Assembly (NCBI GenBank): GCA_041391425.1
Contig: JAWKNZ010000003.1
Coordinates: forward strand, 1 to 64,000
Direction: 5' to 3'
DNA: 64,000 nt
Source: JAWKNZ01 sp041391425
GTDB lineage: Bacteria > Bdellovibrionota_B > Oligoflexia > Oligoflexales > JAWKNZ01
The notes below the pieces were generated by a model. The model had not been told where the DNA came from. It saw nothing but the letters and a program-made list of their open reading frames with translations, and did not search any database. Shown here one piece after another: positions 1 through 8,727 of this stretch (position 1 is its first letter; each line of letters begins with the position of its first letter). The position numbers were made by a program, and so were the translations under genes.

Positions 1-25
1 TAATGTTGTTTCCCCTTAATAAACC

Positions 26-190
26 CCAGATCCGAATTTCTAGCCGGTTGCGTCGTTACTTCGTCGTCAGGAAATCCTCATGTACCAACATGTACACTGC
101 GGTTTCTCACCTCCTCGCGCCTAGCACCCGGCCGAACTTCGAATCCGGTAAAAATACTACAGTTTTTTAAAAAATTTCAGATTCCGGATA
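26..190 (-). repeat. Palindromic repeat, type 1, copy A
   Basis: Read on the minus strand this block is nearly identical, base for base, to 56655-56828, with only a handful of substitutions. It has imperfect terminal inverted repeats (a TCCGGAATCTGAAATTT-like end against a reverse-complemented ATCCGAATTTCTAG-like end). The centre carries the core GTGTACATGTTGGTACATGA. No open reading frame is evident inside it. Its left end covers the 3' end of the NamZ-like gene, whose last codons and stop lie in the element. It resembles a non-autonomous MITE/REP-type element; no transposase is seen in the window. Confidence 0.85.
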
Positions 191-1375
191 AACTTTAAAT
201 TGCCTTGGATACAAGACAATATTTTGTGCTTTTTCTGCGTAAGCTGCCACTCCTTCTCTCCAAAAGGCTTTATGTAGGATATCGTTAGTTAAATGCCTTT
301 CGAAGCTATGTGAGCCAAAAATTAATTTCATTGGCAATGTTTCATAATCATATTCATAGGGTGGCTTTTTCCACTCGAATTTATCTTCACCGAACTCGAT
401 TGCAGCTCTAAGTATCGCTAATGCAAGTGAAAAACTTAGGGTCTTATTGGGGTCTAAAATGTGAATTTGCAGGCCTTTGCATGTTTGCCCATTCCATTTA
501 TGGAAGATTGGTTGAAATTGAACAGGACGCAAATAAATGCCTGTATAATCCCCATTGTTGAGCTCTCTTACCCGGTTTACAAATTTCTCCGAGCTGTTGA
601 TGTAAGGCGCGCCTATCAGTTGAAAGGGAAGGGTAGTACCTCGTCCTTCGGATAGATTTGTTCCTTCAAAGATAACCATACCAGGGTAAGCGTGAACAGA
701 GTCGATTGTAGGAAGGTTTGGTGAAGTCATCACCCAGTGTCGACAATAGTGATTCCAGACCTTCGTTGGATCCCAGTTTGACAAGGGAACCACTTCGAGC
801 TCAGCTTGGACATCTTGGTTAAAAAACAGCGCAGCTTCTCCTGCTGATAAGCCATGCCTCATAGGAATAGGGGAAGGGCCAACAAATGAGGTTGCGTCTG
901 GATCCAGCACGCGACCTTCTAAGGCTATACCCCCGACCGGGTTAGTCCTGTCGAGTATTACAATTTTCTTTGCAAACTTTTTTGCAGCCTTTAAGCAACC
1001 CATGATTGTTGCTTTCCATGTATAAACCCTACAGCCCGTAATTTGTAAATCTATTATGAGGGTATCAACGTTAGCTAGCATTTCTTCAGTAGGCTCACGT
1101 ACTTCACTATATAGCGAATATATTGGAAGGCCGGTATGTTCATGGGTATCATGCGTAGTCTCTATCATATTGTCTTGTAGGGTCGAAAAAAAACCATGCT
1201 GAGGCCCAAATAGAGCCGTTAGGCGTTTTCCCAAAATATTCGAGACGATTTGCCAACTTGGTCTAAAATGTCGATCCACGGAAGCTTGATTGGACAATAG
1301 ACCACAACGTCCCCAATTGTCGGAAATTGCTGTATTATCTTCAAGAACCTCTAAACCAATGCGTAGATTTGTCAT
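167..1375 (-). CDS. namZ: DUF1343 / NamZ-type exo-N-acetylmuramidase
   Basis: This 402-residue protein matches the DUF1343 (NamZ, glycoside hydrolase family GH171) pattern: an N-terminal GLLSNQAS segment, LFGPQHGFF near residue 56, LIIDLQITGCRVYTW near 107, ILDRTNPVGG near 140, and the hallmark FEGTNLSEGRGT near 236. Family members remove terminal N-acetylmuramic acid from peptidoglycan fragments, so a role in cell-wall turnover is likely. Unlike secreted Bacillus NamZ there is no signal peptide, which suggests a cytoplasmic or recycling role or a misplaced start. The last six residues before the stop are encoded inside the palindromic repeat at 26-190, so the original C-terminus may have been replaced. 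The family call is solid; the enzymatic activity is inferred from the family. Confidence 0.85.
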   Translation of the reverse strand: MTNLRIGLEVLEDNTAISDNWGRCGLLSNQASVDRHFRPSWQIVSNILGKRLTALFGPQHGFFSTLQDNMIETTHDTHEHTGLPIYSLYSEVREPTEEMLANVDTLIIDLQITGCRVYTWKATIMGCLKAAKKFAKKIVILDRTNPVGGIALEGRVLDPDATSFVGPSPIPMRHGLSAGEAALFFNQDVQAELEVVPLSNWDPTKVWNHYCRHWVMTSPNLPTIDSVHAYPGMVIFEGTNLSEGRGTTLPFQLIGAPYINSSEKFVNRVRELNNGDYTGIYLRPVQFQPIFHKWNGQTCKGLQIHILDPNKTLSFSLALAILRAAIEFGEDKFEWKKPPYEYDYETLPMKLIFGSHSFERHLTNDILHKAFWREGVAAYAEKAQNIVLYPRQFKVYPESEIF

Positions 1376-1427
1376 TTCTGGGCTTTCTATGGTTTTTCCG
1401 GCTGTTTGTTTGATAGTTTGCTATGGT

Positions 1428-1664
1428 TCAACCTTTTTTACCAATACCATCCACAAGAGCTTGTAGGCACTCTTCAACACTGGTTCCAATAACTGAACTC
1501 AGTTGTTGAGATTCGTCAGATGCATGTTCACCATGTCCAGCAAATTTTCCATCAGCATATTCATCAACTTCAAGGCGATATGTAGCACCGCCTGCCATAT
1601 ACATGAACGTATGAGCCTTTAACAGTCTATGTCCAGCAGGAATTTTTATTTTTTTCCAATCCAT
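1428..1664 (-). CDS. Small conserved-looking protein of unknown function
   Basis: A 78-residue ORF with an excellent ribosome binding site (AGGAGG about 6 bases before the ATG on the minus strand), which makes it a real gene despite its size. The protein is soluble and glycine/histidine-containing, with a short segment reading FMYMAGGATYRLEVDEYADG followed by a possible helical C-terminus (VEECLQALVDGIG). No signal peptide, membrane segment or cysteine cluster is present. I do not recognise the family. It lies 52 bases upstream of the NamZ-like gene on the same strand and could share its transcript. Confidence 0.6.
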   Translation of the reverse strand: MDWKKIKIPAGHRLLKAHTFMYMAGGATYRLEVDEYADGKFAGHGEHASDESQQLSSVIGTSVEECLQALVDGIGKKG

Positions 1665-1882
1665 GATTGCCTCCTAGGTAAAAATCGGCAAATTTTTATA
1701 TAATCTCCGCGCAAAATCTTACCTACCGCTAGAAATTAACTATATATACTAAGTGTTGATTTTGCTGATGAAACAATTCTATCTTGAACTTATGCGAGAG
1801 TCTATCCTTAATAGCAAAGGGGGCAAAAACTGTTTTGTAAGTTTAGCCCCTGAGCTCGTTGCAGGCATTACTTGGAATACTT

Positions 1883-3403
1883 TTAATGTGAGACAGCTGT
1901 AATATGAGGTTTGTTTAGAAGTTTAATAAAGTTTGGATGATTTTTTATACTAGAAAAATCTTCATCAAGAGCTGCTGTAGCTTCAAGTGATGGGTCCAAT
2001 TCAATTGCCGATTTTAAAGCTGTAAGTGCGTTGTCATGCTCACCGAGTTTGGCTAATATACAGGCTTTGTTGTATTGGCCCGTAGCATCTACTGGATTGA
2101 CTGTTGTTGCAGCTGTGAATAGTTTTAAAGCTTCTGCAAAGTTTTTTAAACGGTAGTATGCTAAGCCCATAGCATTGTAGTATTCACTTCTTTCCGGTTC
2201 TAGCGTGATCGCATTAGCAAAGAACTCTAACGAAGATTTATGATCTCCCATTGTCTCTGAATAAAACTCACCTAAATATGCGTGTAGAATTGCATTTCCT
2301 GGAAGCTCGAAATTTGCTTCTTTTAGTAATGCTATTAATTTATTATTCTCTTTAGCCTGCTTATAATTTTCACTTATAAAACTGGTCATTGGGCCTAGAT
2401 TAGATGCGAATTTCATTGCTAATAAGAATTTTTCTTTTGCTTCATTTTCTGCTTTGCTTTTTAACAAGGCAGCGCCCATGTGAGCATATATGATTGATTT
2501 TGTTGAAGGAGGGATGTCACTATGTTTAGCAGTATCTATTTTTTTAAAAAGCTCTATTGACTCATGAGCTTGATTTAAATCTTTATATAACAGGATAGCA
2601 TCATTGATCATGGCCTCTGTATACTCTGGATTGGACGCGATAATTTTTCTATAAATGGCATGCGCTATATTATATTTGCCTTTTTCCGTATTTTTTATTG
2701 CTATGAGCAATTTAAACATATTGTTTGGGAACTTTTGATCCCATTGTTCGAGTATTTCTTCAGATTTGTCGCCGTATTTTGATTGTATTAAGGCTGCAGC
2801 ATATGGTGCAATAACTGGATACAATGATCCTTCTTCACTAAGGCATTTATAAAATAAGTTCAAGACATATTCAGATGGGTGATTGTCTAATGATAGTCTT
2901 GCTACCGCAAAGCTACTACGCCATGAAGCCGTCATGCCTGCTGCTTTTGCATCGTGGATAAGAGAGATTCCTTTTTCTGGTTGTCCCATCAAATCTAAGA
3001 GTTCTGCTAAGGCGAGGTATCCATATTCAGATTTTGGGCTCAAATCTATTGCTTGCTGGGCCAAAGTTGATGCTTGATCCATAAGGCGAGTCTGAGATGG
3101 GTTGGCGGCTAGCATTCTTATTGATAAATGTGACATCAAATAGTGATAGAAAGAGTTTGTTGGATTTTCTTGCAGAAGTCGGATTACCTTAGTTTCAAGC
3201 TCAGGAAGTAGGTAATCATTAGATGTCCAAACGCTTGATTCTAATTGCTGTAAATAATCACTTTTTGCATTATATGTATTTTGGGCCAGACTAATGTTTG
3301 AATTACTCGCCAAGATGCAGACTATGCTTATCAGAATATTTAGCAAACTGTTAATGCCAAACGATCTTGCTGGTATTATTTTTGTTTGTATATTGCTATC
3401 CAT
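1883..3403 (-). CDS. Exported TPR-repeat protein
   Basis: A 506-residue protein with a hydrophobic segment at about residues 18-34 and a probable cleavage region around SLAQ at 38-41, so it is probably periplasmic or anchored. The rest is a run of tetratricopeptide repeats. The clearest lie at about 365-470 (for example YLGEFYSETMGDHKSSLEFFANAI, then YNAMGLAYYRLKNFAEALKLF, then YNKACILAKLGEHDNALTAL). TPR arrays are protein-interaction scaffolds; no enzymatic domain is visible. AAGGAAG 5 bases before the ATG supports the start. The neighbours do not reveal a partner. Confidence 0.7.
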   Translation of the reverse strand: MDSNIQTKIIPARSFGINSLLNILISIVCILASNSNISLAQNTYNAKSDYLQQLESSVWTSNDYLLPELETKVIRLLQENPTNSFYHYLMSHLSIRMLAANPSQTRLMDQASTLAQQAIDLSPKSEYGYLALAELLDLMGQPEKGISLIHDAKAAGMTASWRSSFAVARLSLDNHPSEYVLNLFYKCLSEEGSLYPVIAPYAAALIQSKYGDKSEEILEQWDQKFPNNMFKLLIAIKNTEKGKYNIAHAIYRKIIASNPEYTEAMINDAILLYKDLNQAHESIELFKKIDTAKHSDIPPSTKSIIYAHMGAALLKSKAENEAKEKFLLAMKFASNLGPMTSFISENYKQAKENNKLIALLKEANFELPGNAILHAYLGEFYSETMGDHKSSLEFFANAITLEPERSEYYNAMGLAYYRLKNFAEALKLFTAATTVNPVDATGQYNKACILAKLGEHDNALTALKSAIELDPSLEATAALDEDFSSIKNHPNFIKLLNKPHITAVSH

Positions 3404-3721
3404 TGTGCTTCCTTTTGCCTGAGAAACATCAGCATTTCTCAGCTTTTCCTGTTTTTCTTAACTATCAATTGATGTGATCGGCAGTAAGTTTTGGGAACTT
3501 AACAAATGTTTTCATGTGGAGGTGGTAAAACTTAAGTTATTCTATTTAAATACAGTATGTTAAGCGCTCAATGTCTAGCGGTTATTTGAGGTTAATTTTT
3601 GAAAGTATATTCTCATAAGCCTTCCAGCTAAGTCTTGTTTTTATCGATTATTGGCCTTTATTAGCTTGCATCAAGCTTAGCGAACGGTTTTTTTCTAAGT
3701 TTTGGATAGGGCAACTTTTCA

Positions 3722-3780
3722 GCCGGGATCTGAAATTTTTTGAAAAACTGTATTATTTCACCGGATCCGAATTTCAGCTG
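3722..3780 (+). repeat. Type 1 palindromic repeat, end fragment (copy B)
   Basis: About 55 bases match the left end of the type 1 element (compare 56657-56710), running from the GATCTGAAATTTTTTGAAAA end to the CACCGGAT segment, after which the two diverge. The fragment itself ends in an AATTTCAG segment that pairs with its own start, so it forms a smaller palindrome. It is either a deletion derivative of the full element or a solo end. It lies in the 437-base gap between the TPR gene and the S41 peptidase gene, just upstream of the latter. I see nothing else definable in that gap. Confidence 0.7.
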
Positions 3781-3840
3781 TTTCTAAGGTAATGGCTTGG
3801 TTGTGTCGATAGAGGAAGGTAATTGGATAGAAGGGCTTAC

Positions 3841-6396
3841 ATGAAATTAAGAATATTTCTTTCGACTATAGTTGCCTATGGGCTATTTGTTTTTGGGGCT
3901 AAGGTTTTATTAAAGCATACTAGCTTAGTAAACTCTATGCCGTCAAAAGACAAAGAGGAGTTTCTTGATAAGGAGCGTCATCTTAAAGGCTCTAAATTAA
4001 GTAAAAGCTCTTTAATCGCCGTAGATCAAGAAAAATCTCTATCGTCGATGATTCTAGCAGATTCAATTTTATCGATCATACAAACTTATTATGTCGATCT
4101 GAGTAGAGTTGATAATTATAAAATAATTGATCTGACACTACATTCTTTACAAGCTTCTGGGTACTTGAATTTTGAAAATACTGGTGATGAATTCAAAGTT
4201 GAAGTTGGTGATCAAGTAAAGAAATTACTAATTACAAAAGATATTTCTTATGAGTCAATGTTGGAAACTATGATTGAAATAGGAATCTTAATTGATGGAT
4301 TGTCTACTCATGGTAACCAGGTTGGTGATGAAGGTAAGGCTGAAGAGGGATATGGGGGGATGGGAATTAAGCTGGTTCTTAATTCTCTACTGTTAGGGCT
4401 TGATGCACATAGTTCGCTATTAGACAGGGATTCGTACAGAGAGCTGCGACAAGGTACTGAAGGTACTTTTGGAGGTTTAGGTGTTCTTGTCGGAATTAGA
4501 GATAAAATTTTAACTGTTATTAAACCGCTGCCTGAAAGCCCAGCTGCTAGAAATGATATTCGTAAAAATGACAAAATTATATCGATTGGCGGTCTTGATA
4601 CCTTCGGATATTCGTTGGATCAGCTTGTTGAGCATATGCGGGGAGATCCTGGTACTAAAGTTGATTTGACTTTGTTGCGACCAGGTGCGAATTCTCCTAA
4701 AAAGATGACTTTGTATCGAGAAGTAATCAAGGTTAACTCTGTGACACGGCATGTTCATAAGCAATCTAGTGGTGATGTTCTGCGATTACAAATTGAGAGT
4801 TTTTCTTCTCGTACTTCTAGAGAAGTTCTGACTGAAATTAGTAGATTTAGAAATCAGCATGATGGGAGCATTGCGGGGTTGATTTTAGATTTGCGTTCAA
4901 ATCCTGGAGGGCTTTTGGATCAGTCTGTGCAAGTTGCAGACTTGTTTTTGGATTCAGGAACAATAGTTACAACAAAAGGGAGAAGGCAAGAAGCTGAAGT
5001 AGCCGGTCGTGGTATTGACGAGTTAGATTTTCCAATTATTATTCTTGCTAATAGAGATTCAGCTTCTGCTAGCGAAATTGTTGCGGGTGCTTTGCAGGAT
5101 CATAAAAGAGCTCTTGTTGTGGGCCAACCGAGTTTTGGTAAAGGCTCTGTTCAAACCGTATTCGAATTGCCAGGTGAACGTGCTTTAAAACTTACAATTG
5201 CCAGATACTATACTCCTTCTGGGCGAAGTATACAGAATGTTGGAATTATTCCTGATGTTTGGTTGCAGCCAATATATTTAAATGAAAAAAATATAAATTT
5301 ATTAGGTAGTGATAGGTATAAAAATGAAAGATTTTTAGCTAACCGTCTAGATAGCGAAATAGTTGATTTCGGAAAAGTTCCTTTGAGTAAAAGGCCTGTG
5401 TATCTTGGGTATCATTTGGCAAATTATCAAAGCTCGATGGACCAAATTCCAGATGATGATGATCGGGATTTAGAGATAGCATTGACAGTAATTGGGAAAG
5501 TTAATGAGATATATGGTTCTGTTTTACCTAAAGATGCTGCAAGATCGTCTCATTGGTTAGCTTTAGCTTCTGATGAAGTAAAGAAAAAGATCGATAGATG
5601 GGATGAGGAAGCTGCAAGATATCTAAATAAGAAGTTCAAAATAAATTGGAAGGATTCTAAGCAAATAATTGAGCACAAGTTTTTGAGTTTCTCAGTGCCA
5701 AAAAAGATTGAGCAAGAGGTTTTTCCGGGTGAAACTATTAAGGTTCCTTTTAAGATTGTGAACACGGATAGTATAGCCATTCAGCAAATTTCAATTTTTC
5801 TTCGTTCCGATAAATTTGGTATAGATGTTAACGAGCTATTGTTAGGTGAAATTAAGGCGAATAGCGAATTGTCTGGTGATATTGATTTAAAGATCCCTAC
5901 TTATTTTAATCCAGGGCAAGTTGTTGTGGAGTTAGGGCTTGCGGTTGGTTCAAAATTAACTAGAGTTCCCATGAAACATTTAATAGTTAAAGTTAGTAAG
6001 CGACCAACTCCGGTGCTTCTACCAATCGTGGAGTTGTTAGGTGAAGTAGGTGGCAAAATAGCAGGAGCTCTAGAAGCTAATGAGAAGGCGAAAATAGTTG
6101 TGACACTGAAAAATGATAGTGACATTATTGCCAATGATTTGAATGTACAGATCTTAAATTTTTCTGGAAAGCAAGTGAACTTGGATGTTTTTAATAAAGA
6201 CATAGCAAAAATTTTACCAAAAGAATCAGCTAGAGTTGAATTTGATGTAAATGCGGCTAAATCTTTACATTCTGTGAGTTTAGATTTTGGTCTCTCTGTT
6301 GAAGGGGATTCTCTGGAGCTTCCATTACGTGAAAAAGTAAATATAAAAAGCATTCCTACTCCTGTGTCTAAGGTTAGTAATGTGATTGCGCATTAG
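3841..6396 (+). CDS. S41-family (CtpA-like) peptidase with long C-terminal extension
   Basis: The protein has an N-terminal membrane segment or signal anchor (about residues 3-22) and a PDZ domain at about 205-290, beginning FGGLGVLVGI. An S41 peptidase core follows (LILDLRSNPGGLLDQS, then SASASEIVAGALQDH carrying the expected catalytic serine, and FGKGSVQT with the lysine of the Ser-Lys dyad). S41 peptidases of this kind degrade or mature envelope proteins. The region from about 600 to 850 is not found in ordinary CtpA and looks like two beta-sandwich modules. I chose the ATG at 3841 because AGAAGGG lies five bases before it; an in-frame TTG at 3823 is the alternative. The gene is followed closely by a glycosyltransferase-TPR gene on the same strand. 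Confidence 0.85.
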   Translation: MKLRIFLSTIVAYGLFVFGAKVLLKHTSLVNSMPSKDKEEFLDKERHLKGSKLSKSSLIAVDQEKSLSSMILADSILSIIQTYYVDLSRVDNYKIIDLTLHSLQASGYLNFENTGDEFKVEVGDQVKKLLITKDISYESMLETMIEIGILIDGLSTHGNQVGDEGKAEEGYGGMGIKLVLNSLLLGLDAHSSLLDRDSYRELRQGTEGTFGGLGVLVGIRDKILTVIKPLPESPAARNDIRKNDKIISIGGLDTFGYSLDQLVEHMRGDPGTKVDLTLLRPGANSPKKMTLYREVIKVNSVTRHVHKQSSGDVLRLQIESFSSRTSREVLTEISRFRNQHDGSIAGLILDLRSNPGGLLDQSVQVADLFLDSGTIVTTKGRRQEAEVAGRGIDELDFPIIILANRDSASASEIVAGALQDHKRALVVGQPSFGKGSVQTVFELPGERALKLTIARYYTPSGRSIQNVGIIPDVWLQPIYLNEKNINLLGSDRYKNERFLANRLDSEIVDFGKVPLSKRPVYLGYHLANYQSSMDQIPDDDDRDLEIALTVIGKVNEIYGSVLPKDAARSSHWLALASDEVKKKIDRWDEEAARYLNKKFKINWKDSKQIIEHKFLSFSVPKKIEQEVFPGETIKVPFKIVNTDSIAIQQISIFLRSDKFGIDVNELLLGEIKANSELSGDIDLKIPTYFNPGQVVVELGLAVGSKLTRVPMKHLIVKVSKRPTPVLLPIVELLGEVGGKIAGALEANEKAKIVVTLKNDSDIIANDLNVQILNFSGKQVNLDVFNKDIAKILPKESARVEFDVNAAKSLHSVSLDFGLSVEGDSLELPLREKVNIKSIPTPVSKVSNVIAH

Positions 6397-6429
6397 ATTA
6401 GTCCATGAAGGATTAAGTAAGGATTGAAA

Positions 6430-8205
6430 ATGAAGAGCAAGAGGCGAATTTCTGTTGTTGCAGGAAAACTATCAACTCCAAGGTTGTTAAAACAGTTTGA
6501 ACCATTAGCTAAAAACTTCTCGATAAATGCGTTTGTCTTTAATAATAAACACATTTTAGATAACCACGATACTTGTATTCGACTTTTTATCTATGATGAA
6601 GTTGAGAATATGCCTGGCTATATGCGTGGCCTAGAAGACGAGCTGCGTAAATCAGATATTGTTATTGCGCTTGAAACGACTAGTCTAGCTTCTTTTCAAG
6701 CATGTCGAATTGCTAAAAAATATAAAAAAATATTCATTATATACTCTACTGAAAATGATTTTTCGATATATCATAAATATCCTAATATTAAAGCTATTCA
6801 ATATGACATATTGAATAATTCTGATCATTTTATAGCTGCGACTAATGATTCTTACAATGCTTTGTGTCAGTGTAATATCGATGTAGAGAAATGTTCGATT
6901 GCGCCATACTTTCCAAATGAATCTAAGTTTTCCATAGATAAAATAGCGAAGAGCAGATTTCGAAAGTATATAGGTGTGAGTGATGACGATATTATATTAT
7001 TTTACTATAGCAATAGTGATTATGAATCTGGTGTGCAAAAGGTTCTTAAAACTACAAAGTTACTTATCGAGAATGTAAAAAATGGAGAAAAAATAAGAAT
7101 AATTATTGCTGCTGAATCTATGCATGATTATTTGGAACCAAAATATTTGGCTTATGATCTCGGGATCGGATCTTCCGTTTATTTCTTACATCAGGATATT
7201 GAGTCTTTTGCTAAAGACTTATTTAATGCAGTCGATTTTAGTTTGCATTTTAAAGAATCGTTTGATGAGAACTACTCTTCTACTAAGGGTTCAGTTTTTC
7301 AAATTTTAGATTTAATGGCTTGTGGAGTTGTTCCTGTGGTTGCGCAAGGATCTTTTGAATTTTCTTTAACGAGCGGGATGGCAGTCAGTGTTACTAATGC
7401 TACTTATGATGAATATGCTATGGCTTTGGGGCAGATGATTTGCTCGCAAGAGATTCATAATATGAAAAAGCAAGCGATTGAAGAAGGGTTTGAAAAATAT
7501 CGTCAATATCCAAATCTTTCAGATGTGATTGAACGAGTGATTGAATTGAGTAAAGAGGGTCCTGGTGGTTTTGTTGCTGACCTTGTTGATGCTAATATTA
7601 AAAATATATCTATTGAGATTGCGAAAGGTAATCTAGAGATAGCGATGATCGAAATCGAGAGATTACTTTTAGAAGTGCATGAGGATGGCCCCGATTATTC
7701 GGAACTATTGAGGTTGAAGGGTGATGCTATCTATTCACTTGCAAAATATGAACAAGCTCTAGAGTGTTATCAAAAAAGCTTAGAAATAGATGCGAAAAAT
7801 CATCATGCCTTTCGTGGACTGGGTTTTGTTGCTTGGCAAAGTCATTCCCATGAGGAGGCTATGGCTTTTTTCAAAAAATCGTTAGTAATATCTGAGAGGA
7901 ACCCACAAGCAATGATGGGTTTAGGCTTAGTTTACATGCGTGTTGGAGCTTTTTCTCAGTCTATTTACTGGTTTGAAAAGTCTTTATTGAGCGATATGGA
8001 TTCTGGTACTTGCTTGATGGCTTTAATTCAGGCTTGTGTGGAGTGTCAGGATACGAAGATTGCTATTGCCTCGTTAGAGCGAATTATGGAATTAATTGGT
8101 GAAAAGCGATCCCTTTTGATTGGTTTGGGGAGTCTATATATGAGAGCAGGTAGAGCCTCCGAAGGCCAGCAACTTGTTCATCGTGCTTTTGAACAAGTTA
8201 GCTGA
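6430..8205 (+). CDS. Glycosyltransferase-like protein with C-terminal TPR repeats
   Basis: The first about 370 residues look like a GT-B fold glycosyltransferase: alternating beta strands and helices, an IVIALETTSLASF segment near 75, and a family 4-like donor-site region around KESFDENYSSTKGSVFQILDLMACGVVPVV at 275-305, the second half resembling the usual E-A-M-A-C-G-x-P-V-V stretch. Residues from about 400 to the end contain TPR-like repeats (YALAKYEQALECYQKSLEI, then EEAMAFFKKSLVISERNPQA, then SQSIYWFEKSL). The substrate is unknown. The ATG at 6430 has an AAGGA site; a TTG at 6424 is possible. It starts only 33 bases after the S41 peptidase gene, which suggests co-transcription. Confidence 0.65.
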   Translation: MKSKRRISVVAGKLSTPRLLKQFEPLAKNFSINAFVFNNKHILDNHDTCIRLFIYDEVENMPGYMRGLEDELRKSDIVIALETTSLASFQACRIAKKYKKIFIIYSTENDFSIYHKYPNIKAIQYDILNNSDHFIAATNDSYNALCQCNIDVEKCSIAPYFPNESKFSIDKIAKSRFRKYIGVSDDDIILFYYSNSDYESGVQKVLKTTKLLIENVKNGEKIRIIIAAESMHDYLEPKYLAYDLGIGSSVYFLHQDIESFAKDLFNAVDFSLHFKESFDENYSSTKGSVFQILDLMACGVVPVVAQGSFEFSLTSGMAVSVTNATYDEYAMALGQMICSQEIHNMKKQAIEEGFEKYRQYPNLSDVIERVIELSKEGPGGFVADLVDANIKNISIEIAKGNLEIAMIEIERLLLEVHEDGPDYSELLRLKGDAIYSLAKYEQALECYQKSLEIDAKNHHAFRGLGFVAWQSHSHEEAMAFFKKSLVISERNPQAMMGLGLVYMRVGAFSQSIYWFEKSLLSDMDSGTCLMALIQACVECQDTKIAIASLERIMELIGEKRSLLIGLGSLYMRAGRASEGQQLVHRAFEQVS

Positions 8206-8230
8206 GAGATCTTAGAGGAGAAATATTTAG

Positions 8231-8686
8231 TTAGTTGATAGTTGCAGATTCTTCTTTGATTATATTTGTCGAGCCAAATCCACCGACTCTTTGGCCACCT
8301 ACTTCTAGTTGATCGAGTCTTTGGACTAAATTGAGAATCAGCTGGGCTATGCGATCTCCTCGGTTAATTGTAAAATCACTTTCTCCAGTATTCCAGAGGA
8401 GTACGCAAATTTCATCTCGATAGTCAGCATCTACCGTACCGACAGCATTGGTGAGGGTTATTCCGTGCTTGTATGCGAGGCCAGAGCGTGCTCTGATCTG
8501 TAGTTCTGGAATGCAGCCAGACGGGATTTTGTCCTCTTCCGTTTTTTCTATCCAAACGCCAGTTCTCACTTTTGCTTTCTGTCCGGCTTTAATGACAGTG
8601 TTTTCGGCTGCCATTAGGTCTGCGCCAGCGCTATATACAGTTTGATACTTCGGATTTAAGCCTTTTTCATAACGAAGGATAATCAT
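8231..8686 (-). CDS. dut: dUTP diphosphatase
   Basis: This 151-residue protein carries all five dUTPase motifs in order: SAGADLMA (about 19-26), RARSGLAYKHGI (about 65-76), NAVGTVDADYRDEI (about 80-93), FTINRGDRIAQLI (about 104-116) and the C-terminal RVGGFGSTN arm. It hydrolyses dUTP to dUMP and pyrophosphate, keeping uracil out of DNA and feeding dTMP synthesis. The length is normal for the trimeric family. It follows pnp on the minus strand by about 40 bases and converges with the glycosyltransferase gene, with only 25 bases between stop codons and no obvious terminator. Confidence 0.97.
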   Translation of the reverse strand: MIILRYEKGLNPKYQTVYSAGADLMAAENTVIKAGQKAKVRTGVWIEKTEEDKIPSGCIPELQIRARSGLAYKHGITLTNAVGTVDADYRDEICVLLWNTGESDFTINRGDRIAQLILNLVQRLDQLEVGGQRVGGFGSTNIIKEESATIN

Positions 8687-8727
8687 TTTTCTTCCTGATT
8701 TTAAATGCTAGATAAAATTGTAGTTTT

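Noticed and set aside
5901..6353. 150-codon minus-strand ORF inside the S41 peptidase gene
   Set aside because: The opposite strand is clearly the coding one; no ribosome binding site or family match.
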